Source: a bacterium (GTDB taxonomy: Bacteria > Armatimonadota > Abditibacteriia > Abditibacteriales > Abditibacteriaceae). Taken from it: a DNA stretch of 64,000 nucleotides. Position 1 is the stretch's first letter, and each line of letters begins with the position of its first letter. Positions 42,838-50,467 of the stretch are shown piece after piece. The translations under genes were made by a program, and so were the position numbers. The stretch is from NCBI GenBank assembly GCA_004172935.1, contig SDZD01000014.1, positions 43,092 to 107,091 on the forward strand, in the 5' to 3' direction. Under the pieces are notes generated by a model. That model was not told the origin of the DNA, did no database searches, and was given only the letters and a program-made list of their open reading frames with translations.

Positions 42838-45800
42838 ATGGCAAACATCGCACAAGGAACAAGCGGACAAGCCTCTTACGCTGGGCCGGATGGGTCTGGG
42901 GCAGAGCCACCCTACTGGACTATCAAATTTATTCCGGTTTCCGGGCTGCCCTACATCATGGCGTATTCGGGAGGTGGAGAAGCTGGATGGAGTGTTTCGT
43001 CCACCGGAGTTGTTGGCGTGCCTGAATCGGCCACCCTTGGTAGTTATCAAGCCAAATTCTACGGTAGCGAAGAATCATCGCTGTACAACTTCACTGTTAC
43101 CGAAGCCGAAGAAGGCAACGACTGCGCCAAAACAGCGTATGCGGGAACTCTGGGTGAATCTGTAGCGGGAACAACGGTTACGGTTCACATGACGGCGGGT
43201 ATTTCATCGGGGGCCACAACGGGGCAAAACGACGATGTGACCGTCGTTGTCAGCTGGGGCGATGGGAGTCAGTCCACGCATGGTGGCACCGCTGTTAATG
43301 GCGCGGCTTTCAACTTCGATGCGGCTCATACCTACACAGTCGCGGGTGATTTCGCTATCTCATGGGTTGCCAGTTATGCAGATTGCGGTGGCGGCACTGC
43401 GGGCGGGGGCATCTCCTATTCGTTCCGCCACTACTGCGAGTCGGGGGCTTGCGTTCTGCGCTACCGGAACTCACCCACAGGCGGCGCGATGTCGTGCGCG
43501 GAGCTGGATTGTGAAACCGACCCCGAACCGACAGGCTATGTCTGTGTCCCAGACCCCTACGGCGCAAACCACTGCACGAGCGAAATTCCGGGCGGCTATG
43601 AGGGGCAGATATTTGACACTCTCGAAGAGTGCGAAGGCAATTGCGAAGGCACCACCGCCCCCGAACCTGTACAGAGATGGTTTTGTGTAGGTGGTAACTG
43701 CGTGCCCCAGATGGTCAGCGATGGGAGTGGGTTCGCAACGGAACTGTTGTGTCTGAATTCTGGATGCGAGGACACAACTGAACCTACGAACTGCACTTAT
43801 ATAGAGCGTCCCATCGTTGACATCTCGCAAGGCACCACTTACCTTTCGTTGAGCCTGTCTCGCCTCGGTAACGAATCATGGAACATCGTGGTCACTCATG
43901 CGATTGATGATGTTCCACAAGCAGCTCCCACGATTCAAATCGTATCGGGGGCATGGCGCTGGAACGTACCACGCACAGTTGGTGTGCATCAGTTCATCGC
44001 GGAAATGTCGAAAGTGGGCTGCACTCAAACCTACACGGCTGACATCGAAATCACAGTCGAGGACGACGGCGAAGAAGGCGGAGGAGGCGGAGGAGGAGAA
44101 GAGGGCGGGGATGGATGCGGCTTTGTCCCGAATCCAATCGCAGTCATATGGGACGGCAAAGTGTATTCAATAGCCCTGAGAACTTTTCTGCAATCCGTGC
44201 CGGGATGGACACCAACCGCAACTCATAAGAAAAATGGGGTGTACATCGACTCCCCCCAATTCTTTAATGGCCTCGAACACAATACCCGCGTATTATTCAT
44301 CACCGCAGAGCCTGGAACGCATTTGGTTGAGATATTGTGGCAAAAGCCGGGATGCTCCTCACAAACCACGCAAGCCGAAATAGTTGTTCCTGCTCTGTGG
44401 TGTGTTGAGGGGCAAATCATATACAGCGCAACCGCTCCGGTCGGCAACAGTGGCGGCCCGTTCAATACCATCAACGATGCAGCCAATGCCTGCATTCAAC
44501 CCTGCGAAAACACGGTCGTGTTCGAGTTTCCTGCCGCGAACGCAACTCTGGCCGCACTGAATGAAATCGTGGTGCGTTATTCAGGCGACTCACCTTTGGC
44601 CGCGAACAATCCGATGGCCATCTACTTTAATGGTACGCCTCTTCCCGTCACCCGCTCGCCCGGTGATGCTCGCCAGTTCGTGGCGGTTGTGCCTGAATCA
44701 GTGCAGGAGTGGCAGGGGGCCATTACGCTGAGCGCCCAACTCACCCACGAAATCGGATGCTTAAGTCCGCTCGTCACCCGGCATGTCTTCGTCAATGGAA
44801 CAATCCTCGACGATACCCGTTGGGGCGATATTTTGAACGTGGAAACGGCGCCACACGAAGCGGTACAGGTCGATGTGATTCTTGATGCACCGACACCGAC
44901 AAAGGCGTACTTTTACGAGTTAGCGGTGAGCAGTCCCCCGCCCGATGATTCGCCTCCGCCCCAAGAACCAACAAGCGAGGATCAACTCGCGCTCGAAACG
45001 ACGTGGGCAAGGCTGCAAAAATGCACCGCGAACAGCGACACGCCGCTCCTGGGACTGCGAGACGAAAACGGCGAATACACCGCGCCCACAACGGAGGCGA
45101 TTTGCCGCATCAAAGCAAGCCGTCAGTGGAAGCGCATCCGGTACGCGATGGCGGCGCCGCTGACGAAGATTCGCGCTGTCAAAGATGAGGATGGGAGCGA
45201 TGCCTTCTTATTTTATGCGCTGCCGTACATCTATCGGCTCGATGCGACTGGCTTCAAGTTGTTTCAGAACTTGAGCGAGGCTCAAACGGTTCTGGGCGCC
45301 CCGCTGCGCGATGCCACGGTTCGGCGTAGCAAAACCTACGTGGTGGCTGGAAATGATGGGACAGAGGCGATTTTTGCCGAAGTCGATACTGATGCTCCCG
45401 ATGCGGGTGGCGCGCAGATCTCGCAAACCAGCACGCCCTTCGGTGCCCCTACGCGCGCTGCCTTTACCGAAACGATGAAGGCGACTTCGGACGGGGTAGT
45501 CTCGATTGTGCGCGTCTATACAGATGCAACAAAATCGGTTGTATACGAGAGCTGGCCCGGCGTCGATGGCATGGAGACACGCAAACGCTTTGAAGTCGCG
45601 GGCACTATCTCCTATTTCACGGTCTTGGGCGCCACCATTGCGTTCGTGCTGCGCAACGTGGGCGCGCCTGTTGCTACCAACGGCTCGAAGATTTACGTGT
45701 GGACGCGCGGCGATAATGCCCCGACTCTGCTCTACACCTCGCCCTCGCCTGTAGTGTTCCTGCATCTTGAAAGCGAAGCCGGTAATTTGTGTTTCGGCAA

Positions 45801-46239
45801 CGAAGGAGACGATTTGGTGTTTCTTACCGCCAATTCGATTCAAACCTTCTTGGTCGATGCGGGATTTGCTCCGCGCGCGACCACGTTTTACAATCCGGGG
45901 GATGGAGACGTGCGGGTATATGGGGGCGATGATAACCGCGTGTGGTGGAAGCGGGAAACCGTATTCACGCCGTTCTTGATGCTGCCTGTTGGAGAGAGTG
46001 TTGTGGGAGCGGAGCGCTGGACAGAAACCGTAGTAGTGGGTGATGGTGACCCTCTCAATGGCGGCACGCCGTCCACCACAATTGATTCGCTGCTACTGGC
46101 GATTCATTCCGATTCAGGCGATTATGTGCTGCGCTATCAACGGCGCGAACGCCCCCCACTCGCCTATGAAGGCTCCGGCATTGACGACATCGAGTTCTCC
46201 AGCACGTTGCTTCGCGCGGGGGTGGTGGAAGGAATCTAA
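42838..46239 (+). CDS. Large fibre-like protein with PKD-type and Cys-rich repeats
   Basis: This 1133-residue protein starts with a beta domain and then a PKD-like domain (VTVVVSWGDGSQ, then AHTYTVAGDFAISW). It continues with Cys-rich repeats around residues 200-320 of the type ESGACVLRYRNS and VGGNCVPQMVSDGSGFATEL, and an E and G-rich linker (about 410-425). The last 350 residues look like a propeller (for example IYRLDATGFKLF and KIYVWTRGDNAPTLLY). The architecture fits a cell-surface binding fibre. Confidence 0.7.
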   Translation: MANIAQGTSGQASYAGPDGSGAEPPYWTIKFIPVSGLPYIMAYSGGGEAGWSVSSTGVVGVPESATLGSYQAKFYGSEESSLYNFTVTEAEEGNDCAKTAYAGTLGESVAGTTVTVHMTAGISSGATTGQNDDVTVVVSWGDGSQSTHGGTAVNGAAFNFDAAHTYTVAGDFAISWVASYADCGGGTAGGGISYSFRHYCESGACVLRYRNSPTGGAMSCAELDCETDPEPTGYVCVPDPYGANHCTSEIPGGYEGQIFDTLEECEGNCEGTTAPEPVQRWFCVGGNCVPQMVSDGSGFATELLCLNSGCEDTTEPTNCTYIERPIVDISQGTTYLSLSLSRLGNESWNIVVTHAIDDVPQAAPTIQIVSGAWRWNVPRTVGVHQFIAEMSKVGCTQTYTADIEITVEDDGEEGGGGGGGEEGGDGCGFVPNPIAVIWDGKVYSIALRTFLQSVPGWTPTATHKKNGVYIDSPQFFNGLEHNTRVLFITAEPGTHLVEILWQKPGCSSQTTQAEIVVPALWCVEGQIIYSATAPVGNSGGPFNTINDAANACIQPCENTVVFEFPAANATLAALNEIVVRYSGDSPLAANNPMAIYFNGTPLPVTRSPGDARQFVAVVPESVQEWQGAITLSAQLTHEIGCLSPLVTRHVFVNGTILDDTRWGDILNVETAPHEAVQVDVILDAPTPTKAYFYELAVSSPPPDDSPPPQEPTSEDQLALETTWARLQKCTANSDTPLLGLRDENGEYTAPTTEAICRIKASRQWKRIRYAMAAPLTKIRAVKDEDGSDAFLFYALPYIYRLDATGFKLFQNLSEAQTVLGAPLRDATVRRSKTYVVAGNDGTEAIFAEVDTDAPDAGGAQISQTSTPFGAPTRAAFTETMKATSDGVVSIVRVYTDATKSVVYESWPGVDGMETRKRFEVAGTISYFTVLGATIAFVLRNVGAPVATNGSKIYVWTRGDNAPTLLYTSPSPVVFLHLESEAGNLCFGNEGDDLVFLTANSIQTFLVDAGFAPRATTFYNPGDGDVRVYGGDDNRVWWKRETVFTPFLMLPVGESVVGAERWTETVVVGDGDPLNGGTPSTTIDSLLLAIHSDSGDYVLRYQRRERPPLAYEGSGIDDIEFSSTLLRAGVVEGI

Positions 46240-46289
46240 AACGCGGCTTGGCGTAGGGTTGTTAAAATTCTATGCAAAGCCAAGCCCTG

Positions 46290-46319
46290 AGCCGTCTCCT
46301 CATTTGAGGGGCGGCTTTT
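46290..46319 (+). terminator. Leader hairpin before the lysis cassette
   Basis: Stem AGCCGTCTCCTC / GAGGGGCGGCT followed by TTT. The 5' flank CAAGCCCTGAGCC is conserved. GTTAAAAT about 30 nt upstream is a promoter-like element. The gap 46240-46392 has no other feature seen. Confidence 0.75.
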
Positions 46320-46392
46320 GTGTTTTGTATTGCTGCCTCCATTGGCAGCTGGTCATATCCCACATAGCTAATTGAATAACCAAGGAGTTCTT

Positions 46393-46806
46393 GTGGGAAC
46401 ACTATTACCAGGCGTGTCGGATGCACACGCCGCTTTCTATCTCGTGGTGGCATCAGCCATCTTGCCCTACCTCATCGCGCTCATCAACCAACGTCACTGG
46501 TCGAGTCGTGTCCGGGGGCGCGTCGCCATCCTGATCTGTACTCTGTGCGCAGGCACGTTTCTCTGGCACGAAAAGGCGTTGAGCGCGGAGAACTGGGTCA
46601 CTTCCTCGGCGCTCATCTTTGCGCTCTCAGCGACCTTGTACTCACGCTTTGCCCGCGACCACGGCGCGGATCAGCTCGAAGATGTCTCGACTCGCGTGAT
46701 TAATGCACTGATGGAGCAAATGGGCGCACCGCCACTGGAAACCAATAACGAACGCTTCGAAGATGAGGGGGTGGGTAATGGCGATGTTCTGGACGAAAAC
46801 GCTTAA
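46393..46806 (+). CDS. Putative holin (three-span membrane protein)
   Basis: The start GTG at 46393 has an AGGAG Shine-Dalgarno 5 nt upstream; the TTG at 46372 is upstream of it. The 137-residue product has three hydrophobic spans (AAFYLVVASAILPYLIALI; VAILICTLCAGTFLW; ALIFALSATLYS) and a charged C-terminus. This topology and its place after the fibre genes fit a holin. Confidence 0.6.
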   Translation: MGTLLPGVSDAHAAFYLVVASAILPYLIALINQRHWSSRVRGRVAILICTLCAGTFLWHEKALSAENWVTSSALIFALSATLYSRFARDHGADQLEDVSTRVINALMEQMGAPPLETNNERFEDEGVGNGDVLDENA

Positions 46807-47302
46807 TTGGCTACGCCGCTTCGGGGAATCAGTCGGAGAGATGTGGGGTGAGTTTCTGATTCAAACCGTGCGCGGTTTCGAGTTCGCCCTTTCAGTTGGC
46901 ACGATTAATAACGCAGTAGTGGCGTTACAGATGCGCAGCGATGGTTTGCCAGTGGCTTCTTATCTGCGGGGCCAAACTCCCGCACTTTGTTTGCCCGCTG
47001 CGTGTTGGGCGGCACTGTTCGCCATCGGTGGCACGTCGCTGCTGTTGCTGTGGTTCGCTTCCATGCCTGCGGGCGGATTCACGCGCCACCTGCACTTGCG
47101 AGCCATCGCGCACGGCGCACTATCTCTACTCTATACGGTCGTGTCAATTGAAGTGGTTCGCCGCTCCGATGCGCCGCCGCTGGTTGGGCGCTACTTGCTA
47201 ACGCTGTTGCTCGCCCTGTGCTGCACAGTGCTTCTGCTACGCCTGATTTGGAATGGCAATGCGTCGCGACGTTTTAAGACTAAATTGGGAGTGATTGAAT
47301 GA
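46778..47302 (+). CDS. Membrane protein of the lysis cassette
   Basis: This protein starts at the ATG at 46778, overlapping the holin stop region, with a purine-rich GAGGGGG upstream. It has 174 residues and three hydrophobic spans (LPAACWAALFAIGGTSLLLL; AHGALSLLYTVVSIEV; LLTLLLALCCTVLLLRLIW). It may be a second holin or antiholin. Its stop overlaps the next ATG. Confidence 0.5.
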   Translation: MAMFWTKTLNWLRRFGESVGEMWGEFLIQTVRGFEFALSVGTINNAVVALQMRSDGLPVASYLRGQTPALCLPAACWAALFAIGGTSLLLLWFASMPAGGFTRHLHLRAIAHGALSLLYTVVSIEVVRRSDAPPLVGRYLLTLLLALCCTVLLLRLIWNGNASRRFKTKLGVIE

Positions 47303-47751
47303 ACTCGTTTTGGAACGCCTGGGGACCGTGGCTGGGCGGTGGTGGTTTGCTGATGATAATCACCCTGATTCTGTCCTACATCGCACGTCCCTCGGCACAA
47401 ACTATCACCGATTTACGCGCTGATTTAGACCGTATCGAAGCATCGCACACACGCGATAAAGAGGAGATGAGACGGGACTACGACCGGGAAATCAACTCTG
47501 TTCGTGGTGAAATCAGCGAAGCGCGCCGGGAGATTGGTGCGCTTCGAGAGAGTAACTTCCACCTTCGCGTCGTGTTTACGGCTCTCAGCGTGCAATACAA
47601 TGTGGTGCGGGAGGATTTGATTAAGCGTGACCCCAGCCTCCGCATATTGACCATTCAAGAAATCGTGGACGAATCGCACGTACCGCTTCAAAGCGTGACG
47701 GCGTTCGTTCCCCCCACAGCTTCTCCAGCGGCTCCCCCCGCAACCCCTTAG
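47299..47751 (+). CDS. Putative i-spanin / membrane-anchored coiled-coil protein
   Basis: This 150-residue protein has one N-terminal span (GGGGLLMIITLILSYIA) then a long charged coiled coil (about 35-95, rich in R, E and D) and a P and A-rich tail. The topology is that of an inner-membrane spanin (Rz). No separate outer-membrane partner gene is evident. It overlaps the previous gene by 4 nt. Confidence 0.55.
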   Translation: MNSFWNAWGPWLGGGGLLMIITLILSYIARPSAQTITDLRADLDRIEASHTRDKEEMRRDYDREINSVRGEISEARREIGALRESNFHLRVVFTALSVQYNVVREDLIKRDPSLRILTIQEIVDESHVPLQSVTAFVPPTASPAAPPATP

Positions 47752-47752
47752 C

Positions 47753-48463
47753 ATGTCTCTAGCTCTGTTTTGTGCGCGTTGTAATGGCGCGCTTCGATTC
47801 GACGAGGACACCCAGAAAATGCGTTGTCCTCGCTGCGCTCGTAGCGGTGCGCCTAAAGCCGCCGCTACCCCGAAGAAGCGCAAACCACCCCTTACCGACG
47901 CGCAGAAAGAACTGAAGAAACAGCACGCGCCAAAGCGCCGATCTGCGCGCTTTGGCGGTGGTCATGGTGTTCTCGTTCCCGTAGAGATTCCCGAATCTGT
48001 GATTCAGGAAAACATCATGCGCATCCTGTTCGATGCGGGTTTTCTGGTCGTTCGCATCAACAGCGGCGGGACTAAAATTGGGCGCAACTATGTACGCTTC
48101 TACCGCATATTCGGGATGCCTCCCATATTCGAGGCTGAGGGAGTACCGGACATCCTCGCGTTTCGTGGCTCGAAGGCGCTCTTGATTGAAGTGAAGGATA
48201 GAACTGGGCATCTGCGCGATTCGCAGGTGCGCTTCATGGAGATGGCACTGGCGAAGGGAGTTCAGGTTCATGTCTGCCGCGACTGGGAAAGCGCGGAGCA
48301 ACTGGCCATAGAGTTAGTGGAGCGGGAATCGCGTAAGCCGACACGGGCGCAGTGGGAACGATTGCTCGCGGTATGTCGGATAGCTGAAAAGGCGTTGGGG
48401 TTGGAGAATTTGGAGTGTTTGCTAAACGCGGAGAACGAAGCGGAGCCGCATGAACCTTCCTGA
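47753..48463 (+). CDS. VRR-NUC nuclease with N-terminal zinc ribbon
   Basis: This 236-residue protein starts with CARCNGAL ... CPRCARSG (a zinc ribbon at C7, C10, C25 and C28). The VRR-NUC core follows: IPESVIQENIMRILFDAGFL, then GVPDILAF and LLIEVKDRTGHLRDSQVRFM. The D, E and K of the PD-(D/E)xK fold are visible. VRR-NUC enzymes act as phage endonucleases or Holliday-junction-type nucleases. It is the last gene of the rightward late operon. Confidence 0.8.
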   Translation: MSLALFCARCNGALRFDEDTQKMRCPRCARSGAPKAAATPKKRKPPLTDAQKELKKQHAPKRRSARFGGGHGVLVPVEIPESVIQENIMRILFDAGFLVVRINSGGTKIGRNYVRFYRIFGMPPIFEAEGVPDILAFRGSKALLIEVKDRTGHLRDSQVRFMEMALAKGVQVHVCRDWESAEQLAIELVERESRKPTRAQWERLLAVCRIAEKALGLENLECLLNAENEAEPHEPS

Positions 48464-48533
48464 AGGTCGGGCGACGACTTCAAGAGTTCATCGCGCCCCG
48501 TTCTCTAATGACTTTGACAGTGGCAAAGCGTGT

Positions 48534-48564
48534 GCCTCGCAGTTTGGAACTGCGAGGCGCTTTT
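48534..48564 (+). terminator. Late-operon terminator
   Basis: An 11-bp perfect stem (GCCTCGCAGTT / AACTGCGAGGC, loop TGG), then GC and a T-rich run. It ends the rightward transcript about 70 bp after the VRR-NUC stop. Confidence 0.8.
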
Positions 48565-48567
48565 ATT

Positions 48568-48849
48568 TTATCGACAAAGACGCGCTTTCTGGGCGCGACG
48601 CTTTTCGCGTTTCTTGAAACGTGCGTGGTGATGCGAGGCCGGATTAGAGGCTTTGACGCGGCGTGTACGCCGTCCGCCTCCGCCTCCAAAGCTATAGGAG
48701 CCACGATGATCATAATTTGCGGTCGTCGTTTCTGGGTCCGATAGCGAAGGCGCGGATTCGCGACGAGAGTGCTGAGCGGCGCCGAAATGCTGCTGGGTAA
48801 CAGAGAGGGCAAGGAGTGAGGGCATTAGGCCCAGACGTGAAAAATTCAT
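48568..48849 (-). CDS. Putative small exported basic protein
   Basis: This 93-residue frame begins with MNFSRLGLMPSLLALSVTQQ, a possible signal peptide, followed by a basic R, S and K-rich tail with a glycine run (SFGGGGGRRTRR). Another leftward frame (48480-48812) overlaps it. I prefer this one because of the signal peptide and its place at the end of the leftward operon. Function unknown. Confidence 0.35.
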   Translation of the reverse strand: MNFSRLGLMPSLLALSVTQQHFGAAQHSRRESAPSLSDPETTTANYDHRGSYSFGGGGGRRTRRVKASNPASHHHARFKKREKRRAQKARLCR

Positions 48850-48876
48850 AGTGGTGGTGTAAAAGGTGTGGCGGAC

Positions 48877-49221
48877 TCATTCATTGCGAAATGGGTCGTC
48901 GAAGTCGTCTGAATAATCTTCGGAGTTATCCAGATAAGGAGCGGATAGCGCGGGCCGCGCGGGAACTATGGGAGCCGTGGCACGGCGCGCCATCTCCTCG
49001 GCGATGGGAGTGATGCGGTAGATGCTCTGACCGCCAAAATAGGTGGTCTTGAAACCATCGCCATCGGGCACGTCGATGCGCCCTAGCACGGTACCAAAGC
49101 GAGTTTCTTCGCTGATGCGCCCGACTAAGCGCACGTGGCCCATCAGTTCCACAATGGCCCACTCTGTGGGATCTGGCACAACGACGGTTTCCTCCGTCGT
49201 CTCAGGAGTTGGTGTGTTCAT
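48877..49221 (-). CDS. Conserved-type small phage/plasmid protein
   Basis: This 114-residue protein has the pattern WAIVELMGHVRLVGRISEE, then GRIDVPDGDGF and GGQSIYRITPIAEEMARR, which recurs in many phage and plasmid hypothetical proteins. The fold is probably a small beta domain; the C-terminus is acidic. It begins 10 bp after the 44-residue membrane peptide stop. Confidence 0.65.
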   Translation of the reverse strand: MNTPTPETTEETVVVPDPTEWAIVELMGHVRLVGRISEETRFGTVLGRIDVPDGDGFKTTYFGGQSIYRITPIAEEMARRATAPIVPARPALSAPYLDNSEDYSDDFDDPFRNE

Positions 49222-49231
49222 ATCGAATGAT

Positions 49232-49366
49232 TCAGGTTTTGGGAATGCAGACCGTCATAACGAGAAGTACCCCGTAACCGATACCAAACACGGTGAGGCT
49301 GCCAATCAATGCGCCTGCTGCCATCAAAACGACGGACGACGCAAAAAGCTTATCGAGTAGATTCAT
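49232..49366 (-). CDS. 44-residue membrane peptide
   Basis: A short leftward frame from the ATG at 49366 to the stop at 49232. It has MNLLDKLFASSVVLMAAGAL followed by IGSLTVFGIGYGVLLVMTV, so one long or two short spans. It lies between the 342-residue gene and the 114-residue gene in the same direction and with short spacing. Function unknown. Confidence 0.5.
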   Translation of the reverse strand: MNLLDKLFASSVVLMAAGALIGSLTVFGIGYGVLLVMTVCIPKT

Positions 49367-49402
49367 AGCGATTGGAATAACGGCTCAGGGAATAAATGCG
49401 CG

Positions 49403-50431
49403 CTACTCGCGCACGATCTGCAAGTCAGGCGCTCGGAACTTACCACGCATGTAGCGAAACGCGGCGATAAGCCCATCTTCAACAGCGAATCCTTCGGTTT
49501 TGAGTTTGTCCGGCAAATTGCGCAGGTTGACGCGCTGATAGGCGCGCAGCTCGTCGTCGCCGATAACCGATTCGGTGATGGTTTCCAGCGCGCGCATCAG
49601 GGTGTGAAGACAACATACGATGCGTACACCATCGCGCAGTTCGTTCTCCAAAACTTCGCTCTCCCATCCGGGCGCATCGTTATCGTCCCACACCATGAGC
49701 GCGAGCGAATCGGGTAGGGGATGCCCATCTTTGCCGCTGGTGAGAGCGAATGAACCGACGGGACGGATATTGAGCGGATTCGGCCTGGGGGCATTGCCGT
49801 CATAGAGAGGCACAACACCAGAGAAGATTGTTCCGACAAAAAACGAGACGGGAGAGCGGTCTAGCTGTGGCGGCAATAGCGGTTCGGCCTGCACCGCACT
49901 TTGTAGGGCGAGCGCGACATCGTAGTCGAAACCTTGCTCCTGAATCGCGGTGAACTCGGCAATCGCTTGAGCAAGTGTGGCGCGGCCAACGCCTTTACAG
50001 AGAACCCCCATCCACGACTTACGGACTTTTTGTGAACCGCAGTTCAGTTTTTTGCGTTTGCCCCCTTCGGGCGGTGGTACTCGCCATTCCCAGAAATTGA
50101 TGTCGGTCACTGGACGGACGCAGGGAATATCGCGGGTTACATCCCACGCTTCAGTCGGGAGCGATTCGAGGAATGCCACGGCTTCGTCGACAACAAAGGT
50201 GAGGGCGTCGGGGCGGGCTAATTCGGCGCGAACGTTGTCGGCAAACGCGCGCGTCGCGTCGGGTGTGGACTCGTAGCGTGGGGCGACAAGCCAAGGAGAG
50301 CGTGGGGTAGCGAGACGGTCAACGAAGCGCGGGTGGCGGTCAAGGCGTTGCTCGAACTGCGCATCGTCCGTTGGCGACTCAGTTTGTGGCGGTTCGCTCG
50401 TCACTGGTGGTTCCAATGTTTGAGTAGTCAT
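49403..50431 (-). CDS. Hypothetical early-operon protein
   Basis: This 342-residue protein starts at the ATG at 50431; a TTG at 50464, nearer the upstream stop, is an alternative start. The centre (about 95-140) includes VTDINFWEWRVPPPEGGKRK, and later LALMVWDDNDAPGWESEVLE and VNLRNLPDKLKTEGFAVEDG. The composition is mixed alpha/beta, with no motif I recognise. It follows the replisome-organiser-like gene. A dyad site lies inside the gene at 50033. Confidence 0.5.
   Translation of the reverse strand: MTTQTLEPPVTSEPPQTESPTDDAQFEQRLDRHPRFVDRLATPRSPWLVAPRYESTPDATRAFADNVRAELARPDALTFVVDEAVAFLESLPTEAWDVTRDIPCVRPVTDINFWEWRVPPPEGGKRKKLNCGSQKVRKSWMGVLCKGVGRATLAQAIAEFTAIQEQGFDYDVALALQSAVQAEPLLPPQLDRSPVSFFVGTIFSGVVPLYDGNAPRPNPLNIRPVGSFALTSGKDGHPLPDSLALMVWDDNDAPGWESEVLENELRDGVRIVCCLHTLMRALETITESVIGDDELRAYQRVNLRNLPDKLKTEGFAVEDGLIAAFRYMRGKFRAPDLQIVRE
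50033..50046 (+). promoter_or_regulatory. 14-bp operator-like dyad, site 6 (inside a coding region)
   Basis: TGAACCGCAGTTCA inside the 342-residue leftward gene. It encodes LNCGSQ in that frame. Its flanks match the site at 17243 (TTTTTG and GTTTTT), which argues against chance. Confidence 0.6.
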
Positions 50432-50467
50432 GCGAATTGGTGTGGGCGCGGTACGCCCCTTCAAAGC

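Noticed and set aside
48480..48812. A 110-residue leftward frame
   Set aside because: It overlaps the terminator and the better candidate with a signal peptide (48568-48849).
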